Notes: generated by a model not told the origin, from the sequence alone. DNA of 64,000 nucleotides from Mitsuaria sp. 7 (GCF_001653795.1 NZ_CP011514.1:2269229-2333228), one strand, 5' to 3'; positions 19,832-29,891 are shown, counted from the first letter of the stretch. Numbers and translations: made by a program.

Positions 19832-20245
19832 TCAGCCCTCCTGCCTGTCGACAACGACAGGGGCTCCGGCCACTGCGGCAATCGCTTCGATCTCGATCAT
19901 CGCGTCCGGTGTGTAGAGCGCCTTGATCTCCGCGATCGTGTCGGCCGGATACGGCGCGGAGAAGAACTTGCGACGCAGCGCGACGACGTCCTCGAAGTGC
20001 CCCATGTCGGTCACGAAGATCGTGACCTTGATGACGTGCTTCAGATCGGAGCCGCCGGCCTCGAGCGCGCGACGCAGGTTCGCGAAGGCCTGCTCGCCCT
20101 GCGCGAGGAATCCGCCCGGGACGATCTTGCCGTCCTCGCCTGCGCCCGCCTGGCCGGAGATGAACAGCAGCCCGCCCGCCTTGATGCCCTGCGACAGCAG
20201 GAAGGGCTCGTAGGGGTCGGGATTCGTGATGACGCGTTCCAGCAT
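19832..20245 (-). CDS. RidA/YjgF family protein lacking the catalytic arginine
   Basis: This small trimeric YjgF-fold protein has 137 residues. The ATG at 20245 has AAGGAA upstream; an earlier in-frame ATG at 20266 is possible. It has the family blocks LLFISGQAGAGEDGKI and IEIEAIAAV. RidA imine deaminases have an Arg in the FPARSC segment, but here the equivalent is YPAD, so classical 2-aminoacrylate deaminase activity is doubtful. It forms an operon with the downstream flavin oxidoreductase and is divergent from a LysR gene. Confidence 0.88.
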   Translation of the reverse strand: MLERVITNPDPYEPFLLSQGIKAGGLLFISGQAGAGEDGKIVPGGFLAQGEQAFANLRRALEAGGSDLKHVIKVTIFVTDMGHFEDVVALRRKFFSAPYPADTIAEIKALYTPDAMIEIEAIAAVAGAPVVVDRQEG

Positions 20246-20377
20246 GGTTGCATTCCTTTCATTCATTGCGGAGGGCCATGTGCCGTCCGTAGAAGAACGA
20301 TAGGGAAGCCATGGCCGCTCGACAAAGGTTCAATAGTCAGCCGTAAGATGAGACAAAATCATCCATAGAGCCATCCG

Positions 20378-21265
20378 ATGGATCGTCGATCGCTTCCACT
20401 GTCCGCGCTGCGCGCCTTCGAGGCCGCGGCCCGAATGGGCAGCTTCAAGGCTGCCGCCGAGGAACTCGCCGTCACACCGACGGCGATCAGCCACCAGATC
20501 CGCGGACTGGAAGCGCTGAGCGGCGTCGAGCTGTTTGAAAGGCACGTGCGGCGCGTGGCGCTCACCGAGGCCGGCGCGCAGCTCTACCCGGTGCTGCGGG
20601 ACGGCTTCGATGCGTTCCAGTCGGCGCTGGAGCGACTGACACAGCCCCGCCGGCGGCCGCAGGTGGTGATCTCCGCGACGAACGCCTTCACGGTGAAGTG
20701 GCTGGTGCCGAGGATGGCGGATTTCCGTCGCCTGCATCCGGGCATCGACCTGCAACTGCAGGCCTCCGATGACGTCGTGGACCTGCGCTCGATGGCGGTG
20801 GACATCGCCATCCGCTATGGGCGCGGCCCCTACCCTGGCCTCACCGCCGAGCCGCTCTTCACCGACCACTTCGCGCCGGTCGCGAATCCGCGCCTCGAGG
20901 TGCGATCCATCGACGACCTGGCGCGGCTGCCGCTGATCCACTTCGACTGGAAGCGCGCGCAGCCCGAGAACCCCACCTGGGAGCGCTGGTTCGTCTCGGC
21001 CGGCATTGAAAGGATGCCATCCGCGGGGCAACTGCGCTTTTCCGATGAGGGGCACGCCATCCAGGCGGCGGTCGCCGGCCATGGCATCGCGCTGGTGAGC
21101 CAGGCCCTGATCGCCGAGGAACTCGCGGCCGGTCATCTCGTCCAGCCTTTCGGCCCGGTGATCGCCGGGCACACCTATCACCTGGCGGTCAGCAACGAGC
21201 GCTCGCCGACCGCCGGCGCACAGGCGGCCATGGGGTGGTTGAAATCGCAGGCGGCGGCGCGCTGA
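20378..21265 (+). CDS. LysR-family transcriptional regulator (GcvA-like)
   Basis: This 295-residue DNA-binding regulator has an N-terminal winged helix (LSALRAFEAAARMGSFKAAA, about 8-27, with the recognition helix TAISHQIRGLE) and a periplasmic-binding-protein-like effector domain. FAVKWLVPR-like and DIAIRYGRG segments are characteristic of the GcvA/AmpR branch. It is divergent from the RidA-oxidoreductase operon across 132 nt and probably controls it. The effector is unknown. Confidence 0.92.
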   Translation: MDRRSLPLSALRAFEAAARMGSFKAAAEELAVTPTAISHQIRGLEALSGVELFERHVRRVALTEAGAQLYPVLRDGFDAFQSALERLTQPRRRPQVVISATNAFTVKWLVPRMADFRRLHPGIDLQLQASDDVVDLRSMAVDIAIRYGRGPYPGLTAEPLFTDHFAPVANPRLEVRSIDDLARLPLIHFDWKRAQPENPTWERWFVSAGIERMPSAGQLRFSDEGHAIQAAVAGHGIALVSQALIAEELAAGHLVQPFGPVIAGHTYHLAVSNERSPTAGAQAAMGWLKSQAAAR

Positions 21266-21372
21266 AGCAGACGGCGTGTATCGATCCTCGCTTTGCTTCG
21301 TTCCAGGTCTTGCCCCGCATCCCTAGGCTGCGGTGATCTCCCGTTTCCTCGTCCTCGCGAGCTCCCCCCGCC

Positions 21373-22350
21373 ATGTCCTGCGCCTCTTCTCCGACCTCCC
21401 GCCGTCAATGGCTGGCTCAAGCCGCCGCCCTTGCCGGGGCGGCCGCCCTGCCCCCGCTCCCGGTCCTCGCGGCCGAGGCCAAGACCCTGCGCATCGGCTA
21501 CCAGAAGTCCAGCACGCTGACGCTGTTCCTCAAGTCCCGCGGGATCCTGGAGAAGGCGCTCGCGCCGCACCAGGTCAACGTCAGCTGGCATGAATTCACC
21601 TCCGGCCTGCCGCTGCTGGAAGCGCTCAACATCGGCGCGCTCGACCTCAGCGCCGACGTGGCGGATGCGGTCCCGCCGTTCGCGCTCGCGGCTGGCGCAA
21701 AGCTCACCTACTACGCGATCGAAACGCCCTCGCCCACCGCGCAGGCCATCGTGGTCCGCAAGGACTCGCCGATCACCAACGTCGCGCAGTTGAAGGGCAA
21801 GAAGATCGGCTTCGCCAAGGGCGCCGGTGCGCACTACCTGCTGCTGGAAGCGCTCAGCCAGGCCGGCCTGTCCATCCGCGACATCGAGCCCGCCTACCTC
21901 AATCCCGCCGACGGCCGCTCGGCCTTCGAGAACGGCGCCATCGCCGCCTGGGTCGTCTGGGATCCGTTCCTGGCCGCCGTGCAACGCCAATCGGGCGCCC
22001 GCATCCTGGTCGACGGCACCCGCATCGCCGCCTATCGTCGTTTCTATCTCGCGGCCACCTCGTTCGCCCAGCAGAATCCGGACGTGCTCCAACGCGTCTA
22101 CGACGAACTCCAGCGCGCGGGCGACTGGGTCAAGAAGAACCCGGCCGCGGCCGCCGAGTGGCATGCGCCGGTGCTCGGCCTCGACCCCTCCATCGTCGCC
22201 GCCGCCAACGAGCGCCGCACGTATGCGGTCCGCCCCGTCGACGCGGAATCGCTGTCCGAGCAGCAGCGCATCGCCGACGCCTTCAGCGGCGCGCAGATCC
22301 TGCCACGCCGCATCGCCATCCAGGAATCGCCGGTCTGGCGTCCGGCTTGA
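21373..22350 (+). CDS. SsuA/TauA-like ABC transporter substrate-binding protein
   Basis: This periplasmic binding protein is of the aliphatic-sulfonate/taurine/nitrate type. Its 325 residues start with a twin-arginine-like leader (SRRQWLAQAAALAG, predicted cleavage near residue 34). IGYQKSSTLTLFLKSRG follows, and then NVAQLKGKKIGFAKGAGAHYLL, typical of SsuA. No permease or ATPase is adjacent. Instead a rhodanese gene follows after 49 nt, which together with the sulfonate-type ligand pocket suggests a sulfur-related role. This is inference from context. Confidence 0.88.
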   Translation: MSCASSPTSRRQWLAQAAALAGAAALPPLPVLAAEAKTLRIGYQKSSTLTLFLKSRGILEKALAPHQVNVSWHEFTSGLPLLEALNIGALDLSADVADAVPPFALAAGAKLTYYAIETPSPTAQAIVVRKDSPITNVAQLKGKKIGFAKGAGAHYLLLEALSQAGLSIRDIEPAYLNPADGRSAFENGAIAAWVVWDPFLAAVQRQSGARILVDGTRIAAYRRFYLAATSFAQQNPDVLQRVYDELQRAGDWVKKNPAAAAEWHAPVLGLDPSIVAAANERRTYAVRPVDAESLSEQQRIADAFSGAQILPRRIAIQESPVWRPA

Positions 22351-22399
22351 GCCGCACCCGCTCGACCGACCGAACGACCGACTGCAAGGAGTCATTGCC

Positions 22400-24085
22400 A
22401 TGTCCGTCCTGAACTCCGACCCGACGACGCCGGCCCAAGGCCTGCCGCGCCCGCCTGTGCCGAAACACCCCACACCGCTACCGACCCGCACGCCGGCCGA
22501 CGTCCGCGCGGCGCTGCTGGCGCGCGTCGAGATCGCACTGCTCGACGTCCGCGAGGAGGCCGCCTATGCCGAGGCCCACCCGCTGTGGGCCGCCAACCTG
22601 GCGGCTTCGCGGCTGGAACTCGACGCGTGGGGCCGCCTGCCGCGCCGCGACGTGCCCATCGTGATCTACGACGACGGCGAAGGCGTCGCGGCGCCGTCGG
22701 CGCGCAAGCTGCAGTCGCTCGGCTACACCGACGTCGCCCTGCTCGCCGGCGGCTTGAGCGCGTGGCGCGACGACGGCCTGGAGCTCTTCCGCGACGTCAA
22801 CGTCCCGAGCAAGGCCTTCGGCGAGCTCGTGGAGGCGCGTCGGCATACGCCGTCGTTGCCGGGGGAGGAAGTTCACGCGCAGCTTGCCCGTGGCGACAAC
22901 CTCGTGCTGCTGGACGCCCGTCGCTTCGACGAGTACCGCACGATGAGCCTGCCCGGCTCGATCAGCACGCCCGGCGGCGAGCTGGTGCGCCGCGCGCGCG
23001 ACCTCGCACCCGATCCTTCGACGACGATCGTGGTGCACTGCGCCGGCCGCACACGCAGCCTGATCGGCGCGCAGTCGCTGATCGATGCCGGCGTGCCGAA
23101 TCCGGTCGCAGCGCTGCGCAACGGAACGATCGGATGGACGCTCGCCGGCCTCACGCTGGCGCAGGGCCAGGGGCGCTCGCATGAGGACGCGCCGGTCGGC
23201 GATCTGACCGCCGCGCGGGAAGGCGCCGCCGCGCTCGCCCGACGGGCTCACGTGCAACGCATCGACGCGTCCGTCCTGACGGAATGGCTGGCCGACGCCC
23301 GGCGCACGACCTATCGATTCGATGTCCGCAGCGCCGCCGAGTACGGCCGCGCCCACCGACCGGGATTCCGCAATGCGGCCGGCGGGCAGCTCGTCCAGGA
23401 GACCGACCATCACGCGCCGGTGCGTGGCGCCCGCATCGTGCTGGCCGACGACGACGGCATCCGCGCGCCGATGGCTGCGGCCTGGCTCGCGCAGATGGGG
23501 TGGGAGGTCGCAGTGCTGCCGCCCGACGCCACCGCCCACACCGAGACCGGCCCCGACCTGCCGCCGCAGCCGCTGTCGCCGACGGTTGCCACCGTGACGC
23601 CCGCCGAGCTCGCCCGCTGGCGCGCCGAAGAAGCCGATCGGGAGCAGCCCGATACGGTCGTCGTCGACGTGGCGCCGAGCATCACCTACATCGTCCGGCA
23701 CATTCCCGGCGCATGGTGGAGCCCGCGAGCGCGACTCGCCGACGCACTCCGCACCGTGATCCCGCCGGCACGCCGGGTCGTTCTCACCGGCAATCTGGGC
23801 GTGCTGCCGCGCTTCGTCGCCGCGGACCTCGCTGCGGAGCTGGCCTCAGAGGGACGCGAGCTGCTGGTGCTGGAAGGTGGAACGACAGCCTGGTACGACG
23901 CGGGCCTGCCGATCGAATCCGCCAATCCGCGTCTGGCCTTCCCGCGCGACGACCGTTATCGCCGCCCCTACGAGGGCACGAACCACCCGCGCGACGCGAT
24001 GCAGGCCTACCTCGACTGGGAGTTCGGACTGATCGCGCAGCTCGACCGCGACGGAACCCATTTCTTCCGCGTGATCGAGGACTAG
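22400..24085 (+). CDS. four-domain rhodanese-related sulfurtransferase
   Basis: This 561-residue protein is built from four rhodanese-like domains at about 30-130, 140-255, 285-378 and 398-508, followed by a short conserved tail (about 515-561). Only domain 2 has an active-site cysteine, C214 in VVHCAGRTRS. The matching loops of domains 1, 3 and 4 read YDDGEG, ADDDGI and TGNLGV and should not carry persulfide. The start ATG at 22400 has AAGGAG upstream. It lies behind the SsuA-like gene and is convergent with uvrB (2-nt gap). It is likely cytoplasmic, as no signal peptide is seen. Confidence 0.9.
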   Translation: MSVLNSDPTTPAQGLPRPPVPKHPTPLPTRTPADVRAALLARVEIALLDVREEAAYAEAHPLWAANLAASRLELDAWGRLPRRDVPIVIYDDGEGVAAPSARKLQSLGYTDVALLAGGLSAWRDDGLELFRDVNVPSKAFGELVEARRHTPSLPGEEVHAQLARGDNLVLLDARRFDEYRTMSLPGSISTPGGELVRRARDLAPDPSTTIVVHCAGRTRSLIGAQSLIDAGVPNPVAALRNGTIGWTLAGLTLAQGQGRSHEDAPVGDLTAAREGAAALARRAHVQRIDASVLTEWLADARRTTYRFDVRSAAEYGRAHRPGFRNAAGGQLVQETDHHAPVRGARIVLADDDGIRAPMAAAWLAQMGWEVAVLPPDATAHTETGPDLPPQPLSPTVATVTPAELARWRAEEADREQPDTVVVDVAPSITYIVRHIPGAWWSPRARLADALRTVIPPARRVVLTGNLGVLPRFVAADLAAELASEGRELLVLEGGTTAWYDAGLPIESANPRLAFPRDDRYRRPYEGTNHPRDAMQAYLDWEFGLIAQLDRDGTHFFRVIED

Positions 24086-24087
24086 CC

Positions 24088-26253
24088 TTACTTCCCCTTG
24101 CCGGCCGTGATCGGCACGACGTTGTCGTGCACGGCCGCGCCGAAGGCCTGTTCCTTGAGTTGCGACAGCTGGTCGCGCAGTCGCGCGGCCTTTTCGAACT
24201 CGAGGTTGCGCGCGTGTTCCAGCATCTGCTTCTCCAGCTGCGTGATGCGCTTGCTCAGGTCCTTCTCGCTCAGCGCCTCGACCTCCGCTGCATCGTGGAT
24301 CACCTTGGCATCGTCGCGGCCCGGCTTGTCGCTGTAGACACCCTCGATCAGGTCGCGGATGCGCTTCACCACGCCGCGCGGCGTGATGCCGTTGGCCTCG
24401 TTGAACTCGATCTGCTTGGCGCGACGGCGTTCGGTCTCGCCGATGGCCTTCTTCATCGACTCGGTCATGCGGTCCGCATACAGGATCGCCTTGCCGTTCA
24501 CGTTCCGCGCGGCCCGCCCGATGGTCTGGATCAGGCTGCGTTCCGCGCGCAGGAAGCCTTCCTTGTCCGCATCGAGGATCGCCACCAGCGACACCTCGGG
24601 GATGTCCAGGCCCTCGCGCAGCAGGTTGATCCCCACCAGCACGTCGAAGGTCCCCAGCCGCAGGTCGCGCAGGATCTCCACCCGTTCGACCGTGTCGATG
24701 TCCGAGTGCAGGTAGCGCACCTTCACGCCGTTGTCGCTGAGGTACTCGGTCAACTGCTCGGCCATGCGCTTGGTCAGCGTCGTGATCAGCACGCGTTCCT
24801 TGATCTCGACGCGGTCGCGGATCTCCTGCAGCACGTCGTCGACCTGATGCACGGCCGGTCTCACCTCGACGATCGGATCCACCAGGCCCGTCGGCCGCAC
24901 CAGCTGCTCGACGACGTTGCCGGCCTGGCGCTTCTCGTACTCGCCCGGCGTGGCGCTGACGAAGATGGCCTGGCGCATCTTGCGCTCGTACTCCTCGAAT
25001 TTCAGCGGCCGGTTGTCCATCGCCGACGGCAGTCTGAAGCCGTACTCGACCAGCGTGCTCTTGCGCGCCCGGTCGCCGTTGTACATGCCGCCGAACTGGC
25101 CGATCAGCACGTGGCTCTCGTCCAGGAACATCAGCGCGTCGGGCGGCAGGTAGTCCACCAGCGTCGGCGGCGGATCGCCCGGCGCGGCCTGCGACAGGTG
25201 GCGCGTGTAGTTCTCGATGCCCTTGCAGTGCCCGACTTCCTGGAGCATCTCCAGGTCGAAGCGCGTGCGCTGCTCCAGCCGCTGGGCCTCGACGAGCTTG
25301 CCCTCCTTGATGAAGAAGGCGACGCGCTCGCGCAACTCCTCCTTGATCGTCTCGATCGCGGCGACCACGCGGTCGCGCGGGGTCACGTAATGGCTGGAGG
25401 GATAGACGGTGAAGCGCGGGATCTTCTGCCGGATCTGGCCGGTCAGCGGATCGAAGAGCACCAGGCCTTCGACCTCGTCGTCGAAGAGCTCGATCCGCAG
25501 CGCCAGCTCCGAGTGCTCCGCCGGGAACACGTCGATCGTGTCGCCGCGCACGCGGAAGTGGCCGCGGGTGAATTCCATCTCGTTGCGCGTGTACTGCATG
25601 CGCGCCAGCTGCTGGATCACGTCGCGCTGGCCGACCTTGTCGCCCACCCGCAGCGTCATCACCATCTGGTGGTAATCGCTCGGGTTGCCGATGCCGTAGA
25701 TCGCCGACACCGACGCCACGATCACCACGTCGCGCCGCTCCAGCAGGCTCTTGGTGCAGGACAGTCTCAACTGCTCGATCTGCTCGTTGATCGCGCTGTC
25801 CTTCTCGATGAACAGGTCACGCTGCGGGACGTAGGCCTCGGGCTGGTAGTAGTCGTAATAGCTGACGAAGTACTCGACCGCGTTCTTCGGGAAGAACTCT
25901 CGGAACTCGCTGTAGAGCTGCGCCGCCAGCGTCTTGTTGGGCGCGAAGACGATCGCCGGGCGTCCGAGACGCGCGATCGTGTTGGCCATCGTGAAGGTCT
26001 TGCCCGACCCCGTCACGCCCAGCAGCGTCTGGAAGCTCTCGCCGTCATTGACACCGTCCACCAGCCCCTGGATGGCCGTCGGCTGATCGCCCGCGGGCGG
26101 GTACGGCTGGAACAACTGGAACGGAGAGCCTTCGAAAGAGACGAATTCGCCCTTCGGCGGCTCGCCCGCGCCGGTGGTATCCACCTCTAGAGAGGCAGGT
26201 TTCTCCCCCTTGGCGACAGGAGTTTCAGGCTTGGCGGCGGAAGATCGACTCAT
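24088..26253 (-). CDS. uvrB: excinuclease ABC subunit B
   Basis: UvrB is the damage-verifying helicase-like subunit of nucleotide excision repair and loads UvrC. The 721-residue protein has the Walker A motif [13 protein letters not shown], the beta-hairpin region, the helicase motifs including GRAARN, and the C-terminal UVR motif ([19 protein letters not shown]). I chose the ATG at 26253 (MSRSSAAKP); an in-frame ATG at 26277 is an alternative. The first ~40 residues are a disordered extension common in betaproteobacteria. It is divergent from the aminotransferase gene. Confidence 0.98.
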   Translation of the reverse strand: MSRSSAAKPETPVAKGEKPASLEVDTTGAGEPPKGEFVSFEGSPFQLFQPYPPAGDQPTAIQGLVDGVNDGESFQTLLGVTGSGKTFTMANTIARLGRPAIVFAPNKTLAAQLYSEFREFFPKNAVEYFVSYYDYYQPEAYVPQRDLFIEKDSAINEQIEQLRLSCTKSLLERRDVVIVASVSAIYGIGNPSDYHQMVMTLRVGDKVGQRDVIQQLARMQYTRNEMEFTRGHFRVRGDTIDVFPAEHSELALRIELFDDEVEGLVLFDPLTGQIRQKIPRFTVYPSSHYVTPRDRVVAAIETIKEELRERVAFFIKEGKLVEAQRLEQRTRFDLEMLQEVGHCKGIENYTRHLSQAAPGDPPPTLVDYLPPDALMFLDESHVLIGQFGGMYNGDRARKSTLVEYGFRLPSAMDNRPLKFEEYERKMRQAIFVSATPGEYEKRQAGNVVEQLVRPTGLVDPIVEVRPAVHQVDDVLQEIRDRVEIKERVLITTLTKRMAEQLTEYLSDNGVKVRYLHSDIDTVERVEILRDLRLGTFDVLVGINLLREGLDIPEVSLVAILDADKEGFLRAERSLIQTIGRAARNVNGKAILYADRMTESMKKAIGETERRRAKQIEFNEANGITPRGVVKRIRDLIEGVYSDKPGRDDAKVIHDAAEVEALSEKDLSKRITQLEKQMLEHARNLEFEKAARLRDQLSQLKEQAFGAAVHDNVVPITAGKGK

Positions 26254-26386
26254 CAGGGTTTCCCAGGGGCAACGCATGTTCCCTGCCTACAATCGGCGGG
26301 CTTCGCTGGGCGCTCAGGAGGCGCCTCGGGCGTCAGGACGCGACAGCGTAGCGCAGTCCTCTCCACCGTTTGTCAGGAAAGCCTCC

Positions 26387-27589
26387 ATGTCCTTGTTCGC
26401 CGCCGTCGCCATGGCCCCTCGCGACCCCATCCTGGGTCTGAACGAGCAATTCAACGCCGACCCGAATCCCAACAAGGTCAACCTGGGCGTCGGCGTCTAT
26501 TACGACGACAACGGCAAGCTGCCCCTGCTGGCCTGCGTGGCCGCCGCGGAAGCACAGATGCAGGCCGCTCCCAAGCCGCGCGGCTATCTGCCCATCGACG
26601 GCATCGCCGCGTACGACCTGGCGGTCCAAGGCCTGGTCTTCGGCGCCGACAGCGACGTGCTCAAGAGCAAGCGCGTGGCGACCGTGCAGGCCATCGGCGG
26701 TACCGGCGGCTTGAAGATCGGTGCGGACTTCCTCAAGCGCCTGAATCCCGGCGCCACGGTGCTGATCTCCGACCCGTCCTGGGAAAACCACCGCGCGCTG
26801 TTCACCAACGCGGGCTTCCCGGTCGACACCTACCCCTACTACGACGCCGCCAATCGCGGCATCAACTTCGACGGCATGCTGTCGGCGCTCAACGCCGCGG
26901 CGGCCGGAACGATCGTCGTGCTGCACGCCTGCTGCCACAACCCGACCGGCTACGACCTGACGCCCGCGCAGTGGGACCAGGTCGTGGAGGCGGTCAAGGC
27001 GAAGGATCTCGTCGCCTTCCTCGACATGGCCTACCAGGGCTTCGGCGAAGGCATCGCCGAGGACGGCGCCGTGATCCGGCAGTTCCTGGACGCCGGCCTG
27101 GACTTCTTCGTGTCGACCAGCTTCTCCAAGAGCTTCTCGCTCTACGGGGAACGCGTCGGCGCGCTGAGCGTGGTCTGCGCCTCGGCCGAAGAGACGGTCA
27201 AGGTGCTGAGCCAGCTCAAGATCGTCATCCGGACCAACTACTCCAACCCGCCGACGCACGGGGCCCAGGTCGTGGCCACCGTGCTGTCGACCCCGGCGCT
27301 GCGGGCCCAGTGGGAAGAGGAACTGGCCGGCATGCGCGTGCGCATCAAGCAGATGCGCGAGGCGCTCGTCACTGAACTCAAGGCCGCCGGCATCACCGAC
27401 GACCTGAGCTACGTCACCCGCCAGAAGGGCATGTTCAGCTACAGCGGGCTGTCCGCCGAGCAAATGCAGCGCCTGCGCTCGGAATTCGGCGTCTATGGCG
27501 TCGACTCCGGCCGTATCTGCGTCGCCGCGCTGAACAGCAAGAACTTGAAACAAGTCGCCGCCGCGATCGCTGCGGTGAAGAAGGCCTGA
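26387..27589 (+). CDS. aromatic/aspartate aminotransferase (class I, PLP)
   Basis: This cytoplasmic transaminase of the AspC/TyrB group moves amino groups between aspartate or aromatic amino acids and 2-oxoglutarate. The 400-residue protein has the PLP lysine K248 in STSFSKSFSLYGER, the cofactor-contact CCHNPTGYD segment and NYSNPPTHGA, all subgroup hallmarks. The ATG at 26387 has AGGAAA upstream, and a longer open frame lacks homology. Whether tyrosine or aspartate is preferred cannot be told. Its position divergent from uvrB is common in Burkholderiales. Confidence 0.94.
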   Translation: MSLFAAVAMAPRDPILGLNEQFNADPNPNKVNLGVGVYYDDNGKLPLLACVAAAEAQMQAAPKPRGYLPIDGIAAYDLAVQGLVFGADSDVLKSKRVATVQAIGGTGGLKIGADFLKRLNPGATVLISDPSWENHRALFTNAGFPVDTYPYYDAANRGINFDGMLSALNAAAAGTIVVLHACCHNPTGYDLTPAQWDQVVEAVKAKDLVAFLDMAYQGFGEGIAEDGAVIRQFLDAGLDFFVSTSFSKSFSLYGERVGALSVVCASAEETVKVLSQLKIVIRTNYSNPPTHGAQVVATVLSTPALRAQWEEELAGMRVRIKQMREALVTELKAAGITDDLSYVTRQKGMFSYSGLSAEQMQRLRSEFGVYGVDSGRICVAALNSKNLKQVAAAIAAVKKA

Positions 27590-27651
27590 TCACTGGGCTC
27601 TCCCTCGACACCACACTTCGATGCGCTGATCGCACGATCGGCCATCGAACA

Positions 27652-27685
27652 CAGGGCCGGACCTGCCGCAAGCAGGCCGGCCCTG
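27652..27685 (+). terminator. strong hairpin downstream of the aminotransferase
   Basis: CAGGGCCGG at 27652-27660 pairs with CCGGCCCTG at 27677-27685, continued inside by CCTGC/GCAGG around CGCAA with one bulged base. The stem is long and GC-rich, but only ATTT follows, so it may be an imperfect terminator. The 248-nt gap up to phaZ holds this hairpin and the phaZ promoter and no other gene that I can see. Confidence 0.55.
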
Positions 27686-27773
27686 CGCATTTATGGCGAA
27701 ATGCATAGGTTCGAAACCCCTCCTTCCGCCTTGCACGGCGCACTGGCGACACACACTTCCAAAACCCGGGGCC

Positions 27774-27779
27774 TAGAAT
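27774..27779 (+). promoter_or_regulatory. probable -10 box of the phaZ promoter
   Basis: TAGAAT lies 59 nt upstream of the phaZ ATG and is the most promoter-like element in the gap. No convincing -35 box is seen at 16-18 nt. The element is followed immediately by TGCTGCATTGCA, resembling the TGC-rich sites bound by the PHB regulator PhaR. Confidence 0.45.
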
Positions 27780-27837
27780 TGCTGCATTGCACAACGGGTG
27801 CCAGCCTTCGCCTCACTCCCCTCGAGAGGTCCGCCAG

Positions 27838-29160
27838 ATGCTCTACCAGCTTTATGAAACCCAACGCGCGCTGCTGAGCCCGTTCTCCGAATTCGCCAGC
27901 GCCACAGCCAAGCTGTACAGCCACCCGCTGTCGCCCTTCGCCCATACGCCGCTGTCGCACCGGATGTCCGCAGGCCTGGATCTGATGCACCGGCTGGCCA
28001 AGGAGTACGAGAAGCCGGAATTCGAGATCAACAGCGTCGAGGTCGACGGCGTCGACGTCGCAGTCCAGGAACTGGTGGCGCTCGAGCAGCCCTTCTGCCG
28101 CCTGCTGCGCTTCAAGCGCTACACCGACGATCAGGCCGTGCTGGCCAAGATGAAGGCGCAGCCGACCGTTCTGGTCGTGGCACCGCTGTCCGGCCATCAC
28201 AGCACGCTGCTGCGCGATACCGTCAAACAGCTGCTGAAGGACCACAAGGTCTTCATCACCGACTGGACCGACGCCCGCATGGTGCCGCTCGAGGCCGGTG
28301 CATTCCACCTCGACGACTACATCTATTACGTCCAGGACTTCATCCGCCACGTCGGCGAAGACTGCCATGTGATCTCGGTCTGCCAGCCGACGGTGCCGGT
28401 GCTCGCGGCGATCTCGCTGATGGCCTCCAAGGGCGAGACCACGCCGCGGTCGATGACGATGATGGGCGGCCCGATCGACGCCCGCCGCAGCCCGACGGCC
28501 GTCAACAACCTGGCGATGAACAAGAGCTACAGCTGGTTCGAGAACAACGTGATCTACCGCGTTCCGACCAACTTCCCGGGCGCCGGCCGCGAGGTCTATC
28601 CGGGCTTCCTGCAGCACACCGGCTTCGTGGCGATGAATCCGGACCGCCACCTGAGCTCGCACTACGACTACTTCCTGGATCTGGTCCGCGGCGACGACGA
28701 CAACGTCGACGCCCACCGCCGCTTCTACGACGAGTACAACGCCGTGCTGGACATGCCGGCCGAGTACTACCTGGACACGATCAAGACGGTGTTCCAGGAC
28801 TTCGCGCTGGTGCATGGGACCTGGGAGGTCGGCGGTGATCTGGTGCGTCCGCAGGACATCACCCAGACGGCGTTGCTGACGGTCGAAGGCGAATTGGACG
28901 ACATTTCCGGCGCCGGTCAGACCAAGGCGGCCCACGAGCTGTGCAGCGGCATCGACGCGAAGGACCAGGCCCATTACGACGCGGTCGGCGCCGGCCACTA
29001 CGGCATCTTCTCGGGCCGCCGCTGGCGCGAGAAGGTCTACCCGGTGATCCGCGACTTCATTGCGAAGTACGATGCGGCCCCGTTGCACAAGCCCGCCGCG
29101 GCCAAGCGCGCTGCTGCCCGTCCGGCCGCGGCCCGCAGGTCGCGCAAGCCGACCGAGTGA
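27838..29160 (+). CDS. phaZ: intracellular polyhydroxybutyrate depolymerase
   Basis: This enzyme mobilises stored PHB granules in the cytoplasm. The 440-residue protein matches the Ralstonia eutropha PhaZ1 type. Its lipase-box-like nucleophile is a cysteine, C182 in SVCQPTVP. The acid is probably in LTVEGELDD and the histidine in [10 protein letters not shown]. The tail is rich in Lys, Pro, Ala and Arg ([18 protein letters not shown]), like nucleoid- or granule-associated PHA proteins. The ATG at 27838 has GAGAGG upstream. Its stop overlaps the next gene's GTG. Confidence 0.93.
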   Translation: MLYQLYETQRALLSPFSEFASATAKLYSHPLSPFAHTPLSHRMSAGLDLMHRLAKEYEKPEFEINSVEVDGVDVAVQELVALEQPFCRLLRFKRYTDDQAVLAKMKAQPTVLVVAPLSGHHSTLLRDTVKQLLKDHKVFITDWTDARMVPLEAGAFHLDDYIYYVQDFIRHVGEDCHVISVCQPTVPVLAAISLMASKGETTPRSMTMMGGPIDARRSPTAVNNLAMNKSYSWFENNVIYRVPTNFPGAGREVYPGFLQHTGFVAMNPDRHLSSHYDYFLDLVRGDDDNVDAHRRFYDEYNAVLDMPAEYYLDTIKTVFQDFALVHGTWEVGGDLVRPQDITQTALLTVEGELDDISGAGQTKAAHELCSGIDAKDQAHYDAVGAGHYGIFSGRRWREKVYPVIRDFIAKYDAAPLHKPAAAKRAAARPAAARRSRKPTE

Positions 29161-29855
29161 ACCCCGCCGCTTCCGCCTCCGCTGAACCGACCTCCGCCCC
29201 GTTCGACGATCTCGTCGAACGCCTGAATCTGGCCCTGCCGCAGACGCAATGCACACGCTGCGGCTATCCCGACTGTCATTCGTACGCCCACGCGATCGCG
29301 CGCGGCGAGGCGGCCATCAACCAGTGCCCGCCCGGGGGCGCTGAGGGCATCGCCCGCCTGGCCGCGCTGACCAGACGCGAGGCCTTGCCGCTCAATCCGG
29401 ACAACGGCAGCGAGGGGCCTCGCCGACTCGCCGTCATCGACGAAGGCTGGTGCATCGGCTGCACGCTGTGCATCAAGGCCTGCCCTGTCGACGCGATAGT
29501 CGGTACCAGCAAGCAGATGCATGTGGTCATCGATGCCGATTGCACCGGTTGCGAACTCTGCATCCCGGTGTGTCCGGTCGACTGCATTTCGCTGACCGTC
29601 GTCACGCCGGGGCTCAGCGGCTGGGCGGCGTGGGGCGCACCCCAGGCCGAACGCGCCCGCGAGCGCTACCGCTGGCATGAGATCCGCGTCGCGCGCGACC
29701 TGCGCGAGCATGATGCGCGCCTCGAAACCAAGGCGCAGCACAAGCTCGATCACCTCGAAGAGGAAACGCGGCTCACCGACGCCGCGCAGATCGACCGCAA
29801 GCGCGCCGTCATCGAAGCCGCGCTCGCCCGGGCGCGCGCCAAACGCGGCGCCTGA
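29157..29855 (+). CDS. RnfB/RsxB-like ferredoxin with C-terminal helical extension
   Basis: This 232-residue iron-sulfur protein is of the RnfB kind. An Fe-S domain with [16 protein letters not shown] and the distant C of NQCPPGG (about 30-65) binds one [4Fe-4S]. Two ferredoxin motifs ([16 protein letters not shown] and [16 protein letters not shown], about 95-140) bind two more. The usual N-terminal membrane anchor of RnfB is absent, and no other rnf/rsx genes are present. From about 165 a charged helical region follows. The GTG start at 29157 overlaps the phaZ stop. It probably donates electrons to an unidentified partner. Confidence 0.85.
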   Translation: MNPAASASAEPTSAPFDDLVERLNLALPQTQCTRCGYPDCHSYAHAIARGEAAINQCPPGGAEGIARLAALTRREALPLNPDNGSEGPRRLAVIDEGWCIGCTLCIKACPVDAIVGTSKQMHVVIDADCTGCELCIPVCPVDCISLTVVTPGLSGWAAWGAPQAERARERYRWHEIRVARDLREHDARLETKAQHKLDHLEEETRLTDAAQIDRKRAVIEAALARARAKRGA

Positions 29856-29891
29856 CCGCCAAGCCCCATCGCCAGCCGCTTTTTGCTCGCC

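Noticed and set aside
22478..23701. 407-codon minus-strand frame inside the rhodanese gene
   Set aside because: Arg/Val/Ala-rich without motifs, while the plus-strand frame has four rhodanese domains.
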